From the NCBI RefSeq assembly GCF_037071985.1, contig NZ_JAXHDF010000007.1:1-64000 (forward strand): a stretch of 64,000 nt of DNA, written 5' to 3'. Origin of the DNA: Pseudogracilibacillus sp037071985 (GTDB lineage: Bacteria; Bacillota; Bacilli; Bacillales; Amphibacillaceae). The first letter of the stretch is position 1. Each line of letters starts with the position of its first letter. Shown one piece after another: positions 27,189 to 37,203 of the stretch. The translations under genes and the position numbers were made by a program. The notes beneath the pieces are model-generated. The model did not search any database, was not told where the DNA came from, and saw only the letters and a list, made by a program, of their open reading frames with translations.

Positions 27189-28844
27189 TTATGATAAGGA
27201 CTTCAAATGCTTCATTACCTTATTTGTTCCTTTACCAAAGTATTCTACAAGGCGTTTGTATTCTTCATAAATCGCTGCATACTTCTTAGTATTTTCATGA
27301 CTCGGTTTATATTGACGACCACTATATTGGACCATCTGATCAGCGATTTTTGTAATGTCATCATAACCGCCTTTTTCCCTCCCAGCGGCTAAAACTCCAC
27401 ACATCGCTGCTCCTACTGCTGGTGTTATGGAACTACTTGCTATTTTTATTGGCATTCCTGTAACATCCGAATATATTTGCATCATAAGATCATTCTTCTG
27501 AGGAAGGCCTCCACAAGCTACTAATCCACTAATCTCAATTCCTTTATTTTGAAACTGCTCCATAATCAATTTAGTTCCAAATGCTGTAGCTTCCAGTAAA
27601 GCACGATATATCTGTTCAGGTTTTGTTGATAAGGTTAAGCCAATAAGCATTCCGGAAAGGTTTCCATCTACTAAAGGGGTTCGGCAACCATTATGCCAAT
27701 CTAACGCTATTAATCCATTCGCACCCGGTTGTAAATTGGCTGCTAGGTTTTCCAAATATTCATGGATTGTCATGTCATTTTGAATAGAGATTTCTTTTAC
27801 ATAGGCTGGAACATTTTCTTTAATGTACCATTCAAAAATATCACCTACAGCTGCTTGCCCTGCCTCATAAGCGAATAGACCGGGAATGATTCCATCCTCC
27901 ACCACTCCACTTATTCCCTCTACAAAAACCTCCTTCTCACTTAACAACATATGACAAGTAGATGTACCCATCACGAGTACCATTTCATTCGATTTTGTAA
28001 CACCAGCACCTAGAACACCTGCATGAGCATCGATCATCCCCATGGAGACTGGAGTTCCAGCTTCCAATCCTATTTTTCTAGCAAAGTCTTCTATTAATAA
28101 TCCTGCTCTTTCTCCAACGGAAACAACGTCACCTGAAAGCTTATTATCATAAATATTTTCTAAGGAAGGATGCAACTCTTTTAAGAACTCCCTACTTACA
28201 TATCCTTGAGCCTTATTCCACGTACCTTTAAATCCCGCTGCACAACTGTTACGCTTCAAATTCCCTGTCATTAATGATGTTAACCAGTCAGCAGCCTCGA
28301 GAATATAAGTGGCTTCCTCATATACATCTGGAGATTCTTCAACTATTTCTAATACTTTGGGAAGCATCCATTCTGAAGAAATAATGCCCCCATACTTTTG
28401 TAACCATTCCTCATTTCGCTCAGTCGCCAATGCGTTTATACGATCAGCTTGTTCTTGGGCTGCATGGTGCTTCCAGAGCTTTACCCATGCATTAGGTTCC
28501 TCTTTCCATTTGGAGTCGAAACAAAGTGGTTGAAGTGATTCATCAACCGGAAGAATGGTACAGGCCGTAAAGTCAAGGCCTATACCAATTACATCTTCCT
28601 TACTTACCTTTGCTTCCTCCAAACTTTGTGGAATAGACTGTTTCAGAACCTCTATATAATCTTGTGGGTGTTGTAAAGCTGTGTCTCGCTTTAATTCTTT
28701 CGTTGAATTAGGTAAATTAATTGTGATTACTCCGTGTTTATATTCGGTGATATGTGTACCAACAACTTCCCCTGTCCTTACATCAATTACAACAATCCGC
28801 CCGGAGCCTGTACCAAAATCTACTCCAATGGCATATTTACTCAT
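27189..28844 (-). CDS. FGGY carbohydrate kinase, ribulokinase-like (AraB type)
   Basis: Cytosolic kinase of about 551 aa, close to AraB in length. The N-terminal phosphate-binding start is IGVDFGTGSGR, and TALQHPQDYIEVL and IGLDFTACTILPVD are AraB-like. The C-terminal half contains ATAFGTKLIMEQF and VACGGLPQKND. The start MSKYAIG (28844) is preceded by AAGGATGATAAC. It lies directly after the fucose isomerase gene. Since FucI acts on both L-fucose and D-arabinose, a broad ketopentose or ketohexose kinase here could phosphorylate D-ribulose, L-ribulose or L-fuculose; the exact sugar is inference. Confidence 0.88.
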   Translation of the reverse strand: MSKYAIGVDFGTGSGRIVVIDVRTGEVVGTHITEYKHGVITINLPNSTKELKRDTALQHPQDYIEVLKQSIPQSLEEAKVSKEDVIGIGLDFTACTILPVDESLQPLCFDSKWKEEPNAWVKLWKHHAAQEQADRINALATERNEEWLQKYGGIISSEWMLPKVLEIVEESPDVYEEATYILEAADWLTSLMTGNLKRNSCAAGFKGTWNKAQGYVSREFLKELHPSLENIYDNKLSGDVVSVGERAGLLIEDFARKIGLEAGTPVSMGMIDAHAGVLGAGVTKSNEMVLVMGTSTCHMLLSEKEVFVEGISGVVEDGIIPGLFAYEAGQAAVGDIFEWYIKENVPAYVKEISIQNDMTIHEYLENLAANLQPGANGLIALDWHNGCRTPLVDGNLSGMLIGLTLSTKPEQIYRALLEATAFGTKLIMEQFQNKGIEISGLVACGGLPQKNDLMMQIYSDVTGMPIKIASSSITPAVGAAMCGVLAAGREKGGYDDITKIADQMVQYSGRQYKPSHENTKKYAAIYEEYKRLVEYFGKGTNKVMKHLKSLS

Positions 28845-28858
28845 GTTATCATCCTTCA

Positions 28859-30649
28859 TTATTTATAGAGTGGTCCAAAGTTTTGACAAGCTCGGTAGTC
28901 CGCTGCTTCTTTATCCTGTGTACCAAACATACTCCAAGCGTCCGGTCTAAAGACTTTTTCTTCAAGTACATTATGCATGTTCACAGGGATTCTTAGAATC
29001 GAGGCAAGTGAAATTAAATCTGCACCAATATGACCGTAACTCATGGAACAGTGATTTGCACCCCAATTATTCATAACGGAATACGTATCTGTAAATGCGC
29101 CTTCATTTGTTAAAATCGGTGCAAACCATGTAGTTGGCCATGTAGGATCTGTTCGATTATCTAGTGTTTCATTTGCATCTTCTGGTATTTCAACAGTATA
29201 TCCTTCAGCAATTTGCAAAACAGGACCTAAACCTTTTACCATATTTATACGGCAAATAGTAACTGGCATATCCCCTTTCGTAAGGTATTCACTTGAATAT
29301 CCTCCACCTCTGAAATATTCGGTTGAAGCCGGTCGCCATCTTGTTGCCGCTAGAGTCCTTTCTACATCTTCGTCCGTTAACTCCCAAAATGGTTTAATAA
29401 CTGGTTCTCCATTTTCCGATTGATGTTCACCCGCACCATCTAATGCAGAAGGTCCTGAATTCTTCAAATGTATTAACCCATCTTTCGCTCTTCCAGTTAA
29501 CGTATGTCCGGTAACCCTTTTAACTGCATCTGGACTCCAATATGTTCTAACATCTGCGAAAACTTGTGCCGTATTTGTCAGTAAATAACCAAATAACATA
29601 GATACAGCATTTAAATTATCATTTTCTGTAGCTAAAAGATAAGGTGCCCGCTTTCCATTCCAATCAACTGTTGTATTTAAAATAGCCTCCATGAAATCAC
29701 CATTAGGCAGATGATCTGTCCACTGTCTTTGCCCTTGGAAACCTGCAATTAAAGCATTTCTACCAAAAGCTTCTTCTTCATACCCTTTTTCCGCTAACTT
29801 TTCATTCCCAATCATTAAATCACGGGCAATAAGTGTCATTTTCACACTCGTTTTCCAATCTTCTTCTTTTTGTTCATCTGTTCTGACAAAACCTTCAGGA
29901 TTATTATCTTGACCTTCGATACAATTCTCTTTCGTCCACTTGTATGCCCTTTTAAATTCTTCTTCATCATAAATTTCTTCGTTTAATCTTCTAACAAACT
30001 CGGACATATCAATATATTCATTACGCATACCTAGATAATCCTGAAATAATTCCTCCTGTACAATACTTCCAGCAATCCCCATTGAAACTGTACCCATAGA
30101 CAAATAAGATTTACTTTTCATCATCGCTACAGCTAATCCAGCTTTTGCAAAACGTAGTAACTTTTCCTCAACATCTGCCGGTATATCTGTGTCTTCAGCA
30201 TCTTGAACGTCTTTTCCATAAATCCCAAATGCAGGAAGACCTTTTTGGTTATATCCTGCTAATACAGCCGCTAAATATACTGCACCTGGTCTTTCAGTTC
30301 CATTAAAACCCCAAACTGCTTTAGGGATATGTGGATCTGTATCCATTGTCTCACTTCCGTAACACCAACACGGAGTAACAGTAATAGAAACGCCTACACC
30401 TTCCTGTTTAAATTTTTCTGCAGCCTGTGCAGCTTCATTTACGCCTCCAATACATGTATCGGCAATCACAACGTCAACAGGTTCACCCGTATAATAAAAC
30501 ACTTTTTCTTCTAGCAATTCTTTTACTGCCTTCGCTAGATTCATCGTCGTTTCTTCAAGAGATTCTCTGACACCTTTTCTACGTCCGTCAATCGTTGGTC
30601 GAATTCCGATTTTCGGTAGATTTCCTACATAACGCTGATCTTTTGTCAA
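28859..30649 (-). CDS. fucI: L-fucose isomerase
   Basis: Converts L-fucose to L-fuculose (and D-arabinose to D-ribulose) with Mn. About 596 aa, the usual FucI length. Recognisable stretches are LPKIGIRPTIDGRRKGVRES at the start, CIGGVNEAAQAAEKF, TVTPCWCYGSETMD, WGFNGTERPGAVYLAA, and near the end NWGANHCSMSYGHIGAD, which carries a conserved His. TTG 30649 is chosen because GGAGG lies eight bases upstream; an ATG at 30664 would overlap the kinase stop. It sits between the fuculokinase-like and ribulokinase-like genes. Confidence 0.95.
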   Translation of the reverse strand: MTKDQRYVGNLPKIGIRPTIDGRRKGVRESLEETTMNLAKAVKELLEEKVFYYTGEPVDVVIADTCIGGVNEAAQAAEKFKQEGVGVSITVTPCWCYGSETMDTDPHIPKAVWGFNGTERPGAVYLAAVLAGYNQKGLPAFGIYGKDVQDAEDTDIPADVEEKLLRFAKAGLAVAMMKSKSYLSMGTVSMGIAGSIVQEELFQDYLGMRNEYIDMSEFVRRLNEEIYDEEEFKRAYKWTKENCIEGQDNNPEGFVRTDEQKEEDWKTSVKMTLIARDLMIGNEKLAEKGYEEEAFGRNALIAGFQGQRQWTDHLPNGDFMEAILNTTVDWNGKRAPYLLATENDNLNAVSMLFGYLLTNTAQVFADVRTYWSPDAVKRVTGHTLTGRAKDGLIHLKNSGPSALDGAGEHQSENGEPVIKPFWELTDEDVERTLAATRWRPASTEYFRGGGYSSEYLTKGDMPVTICRINMVKGLGPVLQIAEGYTVEIPEDANETLDNRTDPTWPTTWFAPILTNEGAFTDTYSVMNNWGANHCSMSYGHIGADLISLASILRIPVNMHNVLEEKVFRPDAWSMFGTQDKEAADYRACQNFGPLYK

Positions 30650-30664
30650 AATAAAAACCTCCAT

Positions 30665-32137
30665 CTAAATATAGTGAATAAATTTTTTATATACATTATC
30701 CCAATTAGAAACATCTTGAGGGATATAGTCTTTTATTTCTACTGAAAATGCCACTACTTTTCGGGCATCCTCCACATCTTTAAATTGACCTAAAGCGATA
30801 AACTGAGACAATGCATTCCCGATTGCACTCGCTTCGATAGGTCCTGTTTGAATTGGTTTTTTTGTAGCATTAGCTGTAAATTGACAAAACCAACTATTTT
30901 GGATGCCACCACCTGCCATATGGATAGACGGGATTTCCCGTGCAGATAATTTCTCTAAACGTTCAACTAACCACCTATATTTCAAGGCGAGGCTTTCCAA
31001 TATACAACGAATGATTTCTCCTTTCGTTTGAGGAATTTTCTGACCCGTCTGTTTGCAAAATGTTTGAATTGCTTTCACCATGCTTTGCGGATTAAAAAAA
31101 ATTTCATCGTCCGGATTGATAAACGATTGGAAAGGACTTGCCTTTAACATTAATTCATTTGCTTCTGCATATGAGATCGGCTCACCATGCTCGCTCCATT
31201 CCTTTTTACATTGTTGAAGCAACCATAAGCCCATATTGTTCTTTTGGAGACGATACTTCCCTTCTGCAGTTCCTTCATTGGTAAATCCCCATGAAAATGC
31301 CTCATCCGAGGTGACTGGCTTCTCCACTTCAATACCCATTAACACCCATGTACCGCAGCTCATGAAAGCAGCTTTTTTGCCCTTTTTCGCCATGGCAACA
31401 AGGGCACATGAGGTATCATGGCCAGGAACGTTTAACACTGGAAGCTTCCCGTGAGAAATGCCTACTTCTTTGATAAGCTCATCCTTCAAATAGCCGAAGA
31501 CTGTATTTGTTTTCTTAATTGGGGCGAGAGGAAGTTTTTCCTGAAAGATCTTTTTCATCAGATGCTCATCCCAATTTTTTGTTTCGACATTCATTAATTG
31601 AGTAGTGGAAGCATGGGTAAACTCATTAAATTTTTCACCAGTTAATAAAAAGTTGACTAGACTTGGCAAGGTTAAAATTGTGGACGCCTGCTCCAATAGT
31701 TCAGGACGTGTTTGTTGGATTGCAAACAACTGATAGAGCGTATTAATGGGCGCCGGTTCAACACCAGTTTGTTTAAACAGCCCTCGTTCATCCACCATTT
31801 GATGAACATCTCCAAGAATTTTAGCCGTATGTGTATCTCGGTAGGAATAAGGATCTTCAAGCAATTCATTCTCCCAGGAGATCAAACCAAAATCGACTCC
31901 CCAAGTATCAACCCCTATCCCATCTAACGGCCCTTCAAAGTTTGCTGCATACGTTTTTAAACCTGTTATTATTTCTCTAAAAATAGTGGTGATGTCCCAA
32001 AATAAATGATCATCCCTTTTGATCGGTTCATTCGTAAATCGGTGCAATACCTCTAATTCAAGCTGGTTATCTTGAAGCTTCATTAAAATCAATCGACCAT
32101 TCGAGGCGCCCAAATCCACTGAGATTACTTTTTTCAC
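30665..32137 (-). CDS. FGGY kinase, L-fuculokinase/rhamnulokinase-like
   Basis: Cytosolic ATP-dependent kinase of 490 aa. VDLGASNGRL is the N-terminal phosphate loop typical of rhamnulokinases, followed by DGIGVDTWGVDFGLI, YRDTHT and NVPGHDTSCALVAM; the second ATP motif lies at MSCGTWVLMG. GTG start 32137 with AGGAGG nine bases upstream. By sequence it is nearest RhaB/FucK; with fucI just downstream and the class II aldolase just upstream, its likely product is L-fuculose 1-phosphate. L-rhamnulose remains possible, but no rhaA is present in the window. Confidence 0.9.
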   Translation of the reverse strand: MKKVISVDLGASNGRLILMKLQDNQLELEVLHRFTNEPIKRDDHLFWDITTIFREIITGLKTYAANFEGPLDGIGVDTWGVDFGLISWENELLEDPYSYRDTHTAKILGDVHQMVDERGLFKQTGVEPAPINTLYQLFAIQQTRPELLEQASTILTLPSLVNFLLTGEKFNEFTHASTTQLMNVETKNWDEHLMKKIFQEKLPLAPIKKTNTVFGYLKDELIKEVGISHGKLPVLNVPGHDTSCALVAMAKKGKKAAFMSCGTWVLMGIEVEKPVTSDEAFSWGFTNEGTAEGKYRLQKNNMGLWLLQQCKKEWSEHGEPISYAEANELMLKASPFQSFINPDDEIFFNPQSMVKAIQTFCKQTGQKIPQTKGEIIRCILESLALKYRWLVERLEKLSAREIPSIHMAGGGIQNSWFCQFTANATKKPIQTGPIEASAIGNALSQFIALGQFKDVEDARKVVAFSVEIKDYIPQDVSNWDNVYKKFIHYI

Positions 32138-32161
32138 TCTGATGGTCCTCCTAATAAAATT

Positions 32162-32809
32162 CTATTGTTTTTTCAGAAGGTCTGAACGATAAGTTTCAGA
32201 CGATAAATTCCGAAGATCCTCACACTCTTTTTCCGTTAGTATCTGTGGATTTCCAACCGTTTTAGAAATCGCATATACTTTAGCCGCCTCTTCGATCAAT
32301 TGCATATAAAAGTAGGCTTCTTTCATTGTACTACCGACTGTAATAACGCCGTGATTCCGCATTACAATAGCCTGTTTAGAGGAAATAACTTTTGCCACCG
32401 CGTTTGCAAGTAAATGTGTCGTTGGAATAATGTAGTCAATATAAGCGATGTCCTTTAACATGGCCGGAAAGTCCGGGAACATTGGTGGAATATTTTCTCC
32501 TGTTGATGATACAGCAACAGAATAGGTAGGATGAGCATGCAAAACCGCTTTTATCTCTTTGTTATGCCGGAAGCACTCTAAATGCATTTCCACCTCAGAT
32601 GATGGCTTCAGTTGACCATTAACTTTTCCAGTCTCTATATTTACCGGAACCCAATCGTCTCGTTTAATATCTTTTAAATCAAAACCGCTAGGAGATATAT
32701 ATAAATTCTTTTCATCCCTCATGCTCAAATTTCCACCTGCGCCGACTACGAGTCGATCATCTACAAGCTTATGAGCATATTTTTCTAGTTCTGTGATAAT
32801 CGTTGACAT
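32162..32809 (-). CDS. Class II aldolase, L-fuculose-phosphate aldolase-like
   Basis: Zn-dependent aldolase/adducin-fold protein of about 215 aa. The phosphate loop is GAGGNLSM, the acid/base region follows (SSEVEMHLECF), zinc ligands lie in AVLHAHPTYSVAVS, and a third His is in MRNHGVITVG. MSTIITELEKYAHKL (32809) is the preferred start because GGAGAGGAAGAG is just upstream; a longer frame to 32869 is unlikely to be translated. It probably splits L-fuculose 1-phosphate into DHAP and L-lactaldehyde. It lies between the ABC binding protein and the kinase, and its size matches FucA. Confidence 0.9.
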   Translation of the reverse strand: MSTIITELEKYAHKLVDDRLVVGAGGNLSMRDEKNLYISPSGFDLKDIKRDDWVPVNIETGKVNGQLKPSSEVEMHLECFRHNKEIKAVLHAHPTYSVAVSSTGENIPPMFPDFPAMLKDIAYIDYIIPTTHLLANAVAKVISSKQAIVMRNHGVITVGSTMKEAYFYMQLIEEAAKVYAISKTVGNPQILTEKECEDLRNLSSETYRSDLLKKQ

Positions 32810-32871
32810 ATACTCTTCCTCTCCATTATTTATGGAAGGGACCCACAAGACTGTGAATCCCTCATTCATTT

Positions 32872-33867
32872 TTATTCATAAATTGCTGCTTGAATTTCTT
32901 CGTCATCAATATTATCTGCATCGTACCAATAGAAGCCTGTATCGATTATATCGGGTAACTCTTTGCCTTCTAATGCTTCCACCGCTGCTTTCACCGTTTC
33001 ATATCCTATACCAACCGGGCTTTGAGTGATTGCTCCAGCCATTAGACCTTCTTTAATTGCGTCAATCTGCTGTTGCCCAGAATCAAATCCAATCACGACA
33101 ATTTCACCAGCTTTGTTCAATTCGCGCACGGCATTTACTACACCAATTGCCGATCCTTCGTTTGCTCCATAAACTCCGTTTATGTCGGGATGTGCCTGGA
33201 TAATCGCTTTCGTTAAGTCCGTTGATTCCAAATGGTCTCCACCGCCATACTGGATATCAACAATCTCAATGTCCGGAAAATCATTTTCAATTGTTTCGAC
33301 AAATCCATCTCTTCGGTCCACACCTGTAACACTCGTCTGGTCATGAACAATAACAGCTACTTTTCCTTTCCCATCGATCAATTCAGCCATTTTTTCAGCA
33401 GCCAATGCTGCAGCATCATAGTTGTTTGTTGAAGCAGTTGTTAGAGGGATATCACTATCTACACCAGAATCAAATGCAATAACCGGGATGTCCCTTTCAA
33501 CCGTTTCTTCTAACAATGGTGTAGATGCCTGGCTGTCGAGCGCTGCAAATCCGATGGCATCTGGATTTCTATCCAATGCATTTCGGAACATTTCCATTTG
33601 TTTATCCACTTGTGACTCATCTTCTGGCCCTTCAAATGTCACCTCTACATCAAATTCTTCGGCCGCTTGCTCCGCTCCTTCTTTTACCGACTGCCAAAAC
33701 TGGTGTTGGAACCCTTTAGAAACCAAAGCAACATACGTCTTATCCATATCAACATCTTCCCCTTCTGCACCTTCAGTGGAGGTATCTGAATCCGAACCAC
33801 CCGAACATGCACTCAACACAAAAACCGCAAAAAGTACTGTGAGTAAAGTTAATAAATACTTTCTCAT
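32872..33867 (-). CDS. Sugar ABC transporter substrate-binding lipoprotein (RbsB type)
   Basis: Lipoprotein of 331 aa with signal peptide and lipobox LSAC (Cys at about 21), an acidic Gly/Ser linker, then a periplasmic-binding-protein type I fold (TYVALVSKGFQHQFWQSVKEG, GFAALDSQASTPLLEETVE, GANEGSAIGVVNAV). It binds a monosaccharide, here presumably L-fucose, and feeds the RbsC/RbsA-type genes just upstream. AGGGGTG precedes the ATG. The stop is within a few bases of the aldolase region, so co-transcription is likely. Confidence 0.92.
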   Translation of the reverse strand: MRKYLLTLLTVLFAVFVLSACSGGSDSDTSTEGAEGEDVDMDKTYVALVSKGFQHQFWQSVKEGAEQAAEEFDVEVTFEGPEDESQVDKQMEMFRNALDRNPDAIGFAALDSQASTPLLEETVERDIPVIAFDSGVDSDIPLTTASTNNYDAAALAAEKMAELIDGKGKVAVIVHDQTSVTGVDRRDGFVETIENDFPDIEIVDIQYGGGDHLESTDLTKAIIQAHPDINGVYGANEGSAIGVVNAVRELNKAGEIVVIGFDSGQQQIDAIKEGLMAGAITQSPVGIGYETVKAAVEALEGKELPDIIDTGFYWYDADNIDDEEIQAAIYE

Positions 33868-33926
33868 TTTTTAACACCCCTTTATTTTTATTTATTTTAA
33901 AACCCAGAAATGGGTTAAAATAACAC

Positions 33927-34916
33927 TTAGGCATTTTTACCTCTTCGTAACACATCGATATATACTGCAATAATAATTACAATACCGATTACAACTGTTT
34001 GCCATTCTTGTGGGATGGACAGAATCCGCAGCCCGTTCGTCAACACACTCATGATCAATGCCCCAATCATTGTTCCGACAATTGATCCCCTTCCACCACT
34101 TAAGGAGGTTCCACCGATGACAACCGCTGCGATTGCCTCCAGTTCATATCCCATTCCTAACGCTGGTTGCGCGGAGTTTAACCGTGAAGCCATCAAGACG
34201 CCAGCAATCCCTGTAAATGAACCTGCGATCGTATAAATGATCATTTTCCAACGGTTCACGTTGATCCCGGATAGTCTTGTCGCCTCTTCATTACTTCCAA
34301 TCGAAAACGTATATCTTCCGACAATCGTTTTCGAAAGCAAAACCCCGCCGATAAGTACCATAATGAAAAAAATGAGGATTCCATTTGGAACTGGTACTCC
34401 CGGTACAATCGAGCCAAGAGCAATCTTGTCAAAGCCTGGTACATTGTTAAAATAAATTGGAGAAGCACCTGAGATAACAAGCGCCAATCCTTTTGCAATC
34501 ATCATCATTGCGAGCGTTGCGATAAATGGTGGGATTTTTAAAATGGATACCGAAAAACCAGAAATGAATCCAATCAACGCTCCTGTTAAAATTCCCCCCA
34601 ATACACCGACTACAATCGGTAAGTCCATATTAACGAGAAAAACTCCTGTCATGACGGAACATAACGTCATCCCTGTACCAATTGATAAGTCAATACCTCC
34701 AGTAATGATGACCAATGTGGTTCCCAAAGCTAATACTCCAATTACGGTGGTCGAGAGCAAAATTCCAGAAATATTCGACCATTGTAAAAAGTTACTTGAT
34801 GCAATTGAAAAGAAAATAATTAAAATAATTAAACTTGCGAAAGCTAATAACTGTTGTAATGCCCCACCACCAAATAGTTTGTTTTTTGGTTCAGACGTCT
34901 CCTGCTTAATCGCCAT
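33927..34916 (-). CDS. Sugar ABC transporter permease (RbsC type)
   Basis: Membrane permease of about 329 aa with 8-10 hydrophobic segments, LGTTLVIITGGIDLSIGTGM and the conserved AIAAVVIGGTSLSGGRGSIVGT loop of the ribose/xylose permease family. The start at 34916 (MAIKQETSEP) is preferred, since AAGGGGG lies six bases upstream; ATG 34922 would sit directly on it. It forms a homodimeric channel with the ATPase at 34935-36431. Monosaccharide importer of the fucose locus. Confidence 0.92.
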   Translation of the reverse strand: MAIKQETSEPKNKLFGGGALQQLLAFASLIILIIFFSIASSNFLQWSNISGILLSTTVIGVLALGTTLVIITGGIDLSIGTGMTLCSVMTGVFLVNMDLPIVVGVLGGILTGALIGFISGFSVSILKIPPFIATLAMMMIAKGLALVISGASPIYFNNVPGFDKIALGSIVPGVPVPNGILIFFIMVLIGGVLLSKTIVGRYTFSIGSNEEATRLSGINVNRWKMIIYTIAGSFTGIAGVLMASRLNSAQPALGMGYELEAIAAVVIGGTSLSGGRGSIVGTMIGALIMSVLTNGLRILSIPQEWQTVVIGIVIIIAVYIDVLRRGKNA

Positions 34917-34934
34917 TTTCATCCCCCTTAGGTA

Positions 34935-36431
34935 TTACACCGATACTTGTGTTGCAAAATCCATAATTTTTTCCTGTGTCGCCTCTTCCCCGCTAAGTTG
35001 ACCTGTAATTCTCCCTTCACACATTACGATGACTCGATGGCTCATTCGTAATATTTCTGGTAATTCCGAAGAGATCATAATGATCGACTTTCCTTGTGCG
35101 GCAAGTTGATCTAATAACTCATAAATTTCCCCTTTCGCACCAACATCGATTCCTCGTGTCGGTTCATCAAAGATTAAAATATCGCTGTCTCTTACAAGCC
35201 ATTTTGCAATAACTACTTTTTGTTGATTTCCTCCTGATAAATTGTTTACTCGCTGGAAAATACTCGGCGTCCGGATATCAAGTTTGTTTTTGTATTCTTC
35301 TGAAACCTTTCGGAATTCTGAATCTTTTACGAATAAACCGCTTAAGTAATTTTTCAAAGAAGAGATCATAATATTGTCGTTAACATTCATGTTCACCATC
35401 AAACCGAACTGCTTTCTATCTTCAGATAAGTAGCCAATCCCTGCTTGTACTGCATCACTAGGCTGCTTAATCGTTACTTTCTTGCCATTGATAAAAACTT
35501 CTCCATCACGAATTGGATCTGCACCGAATACGGCTCTTGCTACTTCTGTACGGCCTGCTCCAACTAGTCCAGCAAAACCTAGGATCTCTCCTTTTTTCAG
35601 TTCAAAACTAATATCTTGCACATGGTTGTTTGTTAGATTTTTAACTTCTAATCTATTAACCTGAACCTTGTTTTCTACCCTTTGTTTTGATTCTACATAT
35701 AATTCTCTACCGACCATTAGAGAAATGACTTTACTCATTTCAGTGTCTTTCGTCACTAACGTATCAATATACTGACCATCTCTCAGCACGGTGATTCTAT
35801 CTGAAATTAACTTTAGTTCTTCCATTCGGTGAGAGATGTAAATAATGCCTACTCCATCTTTTCTTAATCGATTAATAATTGCAAAGAGCATTTCAATTTC
35901 TGTTTCTGTTAATGCTGCGGTAGGCTCATCCATCACCAATATTTTCGCATTAAAGGAAAGTGCCTTTGCTATTTCTACCATCTGCTGTTTTGCAACAGTT
36001 AAATCAGCAATTTTTGTTTCTGGGTCTAGTTCAATGTTTAACTGCTTAAATAGTTTAACAGCTTTGTCGTTTAATTCTTTTTCTTTTAGGAAAAAATTGA
36101 AACCAACCCGAGGTTCTCTTCCGATAAAAATATTTTGGGCTACTGTTAAGTCACGCATCAAATTTAATTCCTGGTGAATAATGCTAATCCCTAACTCTTG
36201 TGCTTCTTTTGTATTTTCGGGGGAAATACGATTTCCTTCATACTTTATTTCACCCTCATCTTCCTTATAAATTCCCGTGAGGATTTTCATGAGGGTCGAT
36301 TTACCTGCCCCATTTTCTCCAACTAAAGCCAATACTTCGCCATAGTTAAGTGTAAGCTGAACATCTGTAAGGGCCTTGACACCTGGGAAACTTTTTGAAA
36401 CCCCTTTCATTTGTAGCAATTGCTTTTTCAT
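34935..36431 (-). CDS. Sugar ABC transporter ATP-binding protein (RbsA type, two ATPase domains)
   Basis: Tandem ATPase of 498 aa. The first Walker A is GENGAGKST, with LVMDEPTAAL as Walker B; the second domain has a weaker phosphate loop (GLVGAGRTEVAR), a full LSGGNQQKV signature and FDEPTRGIDVGA. This asymmetry is normal for RbsA-like proteins. The start at 36431 follows AAGGTGTG. It powers import through the RbsC-type permease. The gene order ATPase, permease, binding protein then aldolase points to one transcript, led from 41577. Confidence 0.93.
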   Translation of the reverse strand: MKKQLLQMKGVSKSFPGVKALTDVQLTLNYGEVLALVGENGAGKSTLMKILTGIYKEDEGEIKYEGNRISPENTKEAQELGISIIHQELNLMRDLTVAQNIFIGREPRVGFNFFLKEKELNDKAVKLFKQLNIELDPETKIADLTVAKQQMVEIAKALSFNAKILVMDEPTAALTETEIEMLFAIINRLRKDGVGIIYISHRMEELKLISDRITVLRDGQYIDTLVTKDTEMSKVISLMVGRELYVESKQRVENKVQVNRLEVKNLTNNHVQDISFELKKGEILGFAGLVGAGRTEVARAVFGADPIRDGEVFINGKKVTIKQPSDAVQAGIGYLSEDRKQFGLMVNMNVNDNIMISSLKNYLSGLFVKDSEFRKVSEEYKNKLDIRTPSIFQRVNNLSGGNQQKVVIAKWLVRDSDILIFDEPTRGIDVGAKGEIYELLDQLAAQGKSIIMISSELPEILRMSHRVIVMCEGRITGQLSGEEATQEKIMDFATQVSV

Positions 36432-36524
36432 GTTCACACCTTCCTTATTGTTATACACGTACATACGTGGTTGTTATTATTTGATTCATTTAAAAAATAT
36501 AAATTCTCTTAAAAATTTCACTAA

Positions 36525-37184
36525 TTATTTTCCTTCATTTTTAACAAGATACTTTTGCCAGTTTTCATCAAATTGGGCGAGTCCATGTGTAGTTAATTCG
36601 GACTGAAACATCTTTTTATATATGGTAAATGGCATCGTAACTGCATCAAATTGCTGGGTACTTAAATCGACAATAACTTGCGGTGATCGAATACTTGCTC
36701 CAATTACTTTTGTTTTAGCTCCAAGTGCCTGTATAATCTCTTTCGCACGAATAATAAATGCTTTACCATCTAATGCCCGATCATCCATACGACTGATATA
36801 AGGACTGATATAATCGACATTTGCTTTCGCTGCTAATAATACTTGGGGAAGCGTATAAATCAACGTCATATTGACTTGAATGTTATCTTGTGTTAATCGA
36901 TATGCAGCTTGAAGCCCGTCTTCGTTCATTGGTAGCTTAATTACCGCATGCTTCACCCATTTGTTAATTTCAACGCCTTGTTTGACCATTTCACCAGCTT
37001 CTTTTTTCGTAACTTGCATCCACACTTTTCCATTTATCTGTGAATCAATTCTTCGAATAATAGATTCAAACGAATCTTTTTCTTTGGATATGATGGAAGG
37101 ATTCGTAGTTATTCCATCCAAAAATCCATATTGAGATGCATAAGCTATTTCCTCTTCATTAGCAGTATCCAAATATAGTTCCAT
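36525..37184 (-). CDS. Transaldolase / fructose-6-phosphate aldolase-like (TalC/FSA) protein
   Basis: TIM-barrel Schiff-base aldolase of about 219 aa, the FSA/TalC size. ELYLDTANEEEI opens strand 1, GITTNPSIIS is the signature loop, and the catalytic Lys lies in HAVIKLPMNEDGLQA. The C-terminal pattern TKVIGASIRSPQ is typical. The start is MELYLD (37184) with AAAGGATGAGG upstream; longer frames overlap the kinase. FSA-type enzymes cleave or form ketose-phosphate bonds through dihydroxyacetone or transfer three carbons. In this locus it may handle a ketose phosphate made by the neighbouring xylulokinase-like kinase. Confidence 0.88.
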   Translation of the reverse strand: MELYLDTANEEEIAYASQYGFLDGITTNPSIISKEKDSFESIIRRIDSQINGKVWMQVTKKEAGEMVKQGVEINKWVKHAVIKLPMNEDGLQAAYRLTQDNIQVNMTLIYTLPQVLLAAKANVDYISPYISRMDDRALDGKAFIIRAKEIIQALGAKTKVIGASIRSPQVIVDLSTQQFDAVTMPFTIYKKMFQSELTTHGLAQFDENWQKYLVKNEGK

Positions 37185-37203
37185 CTGCCTCATCCTTTGT
37201 ATA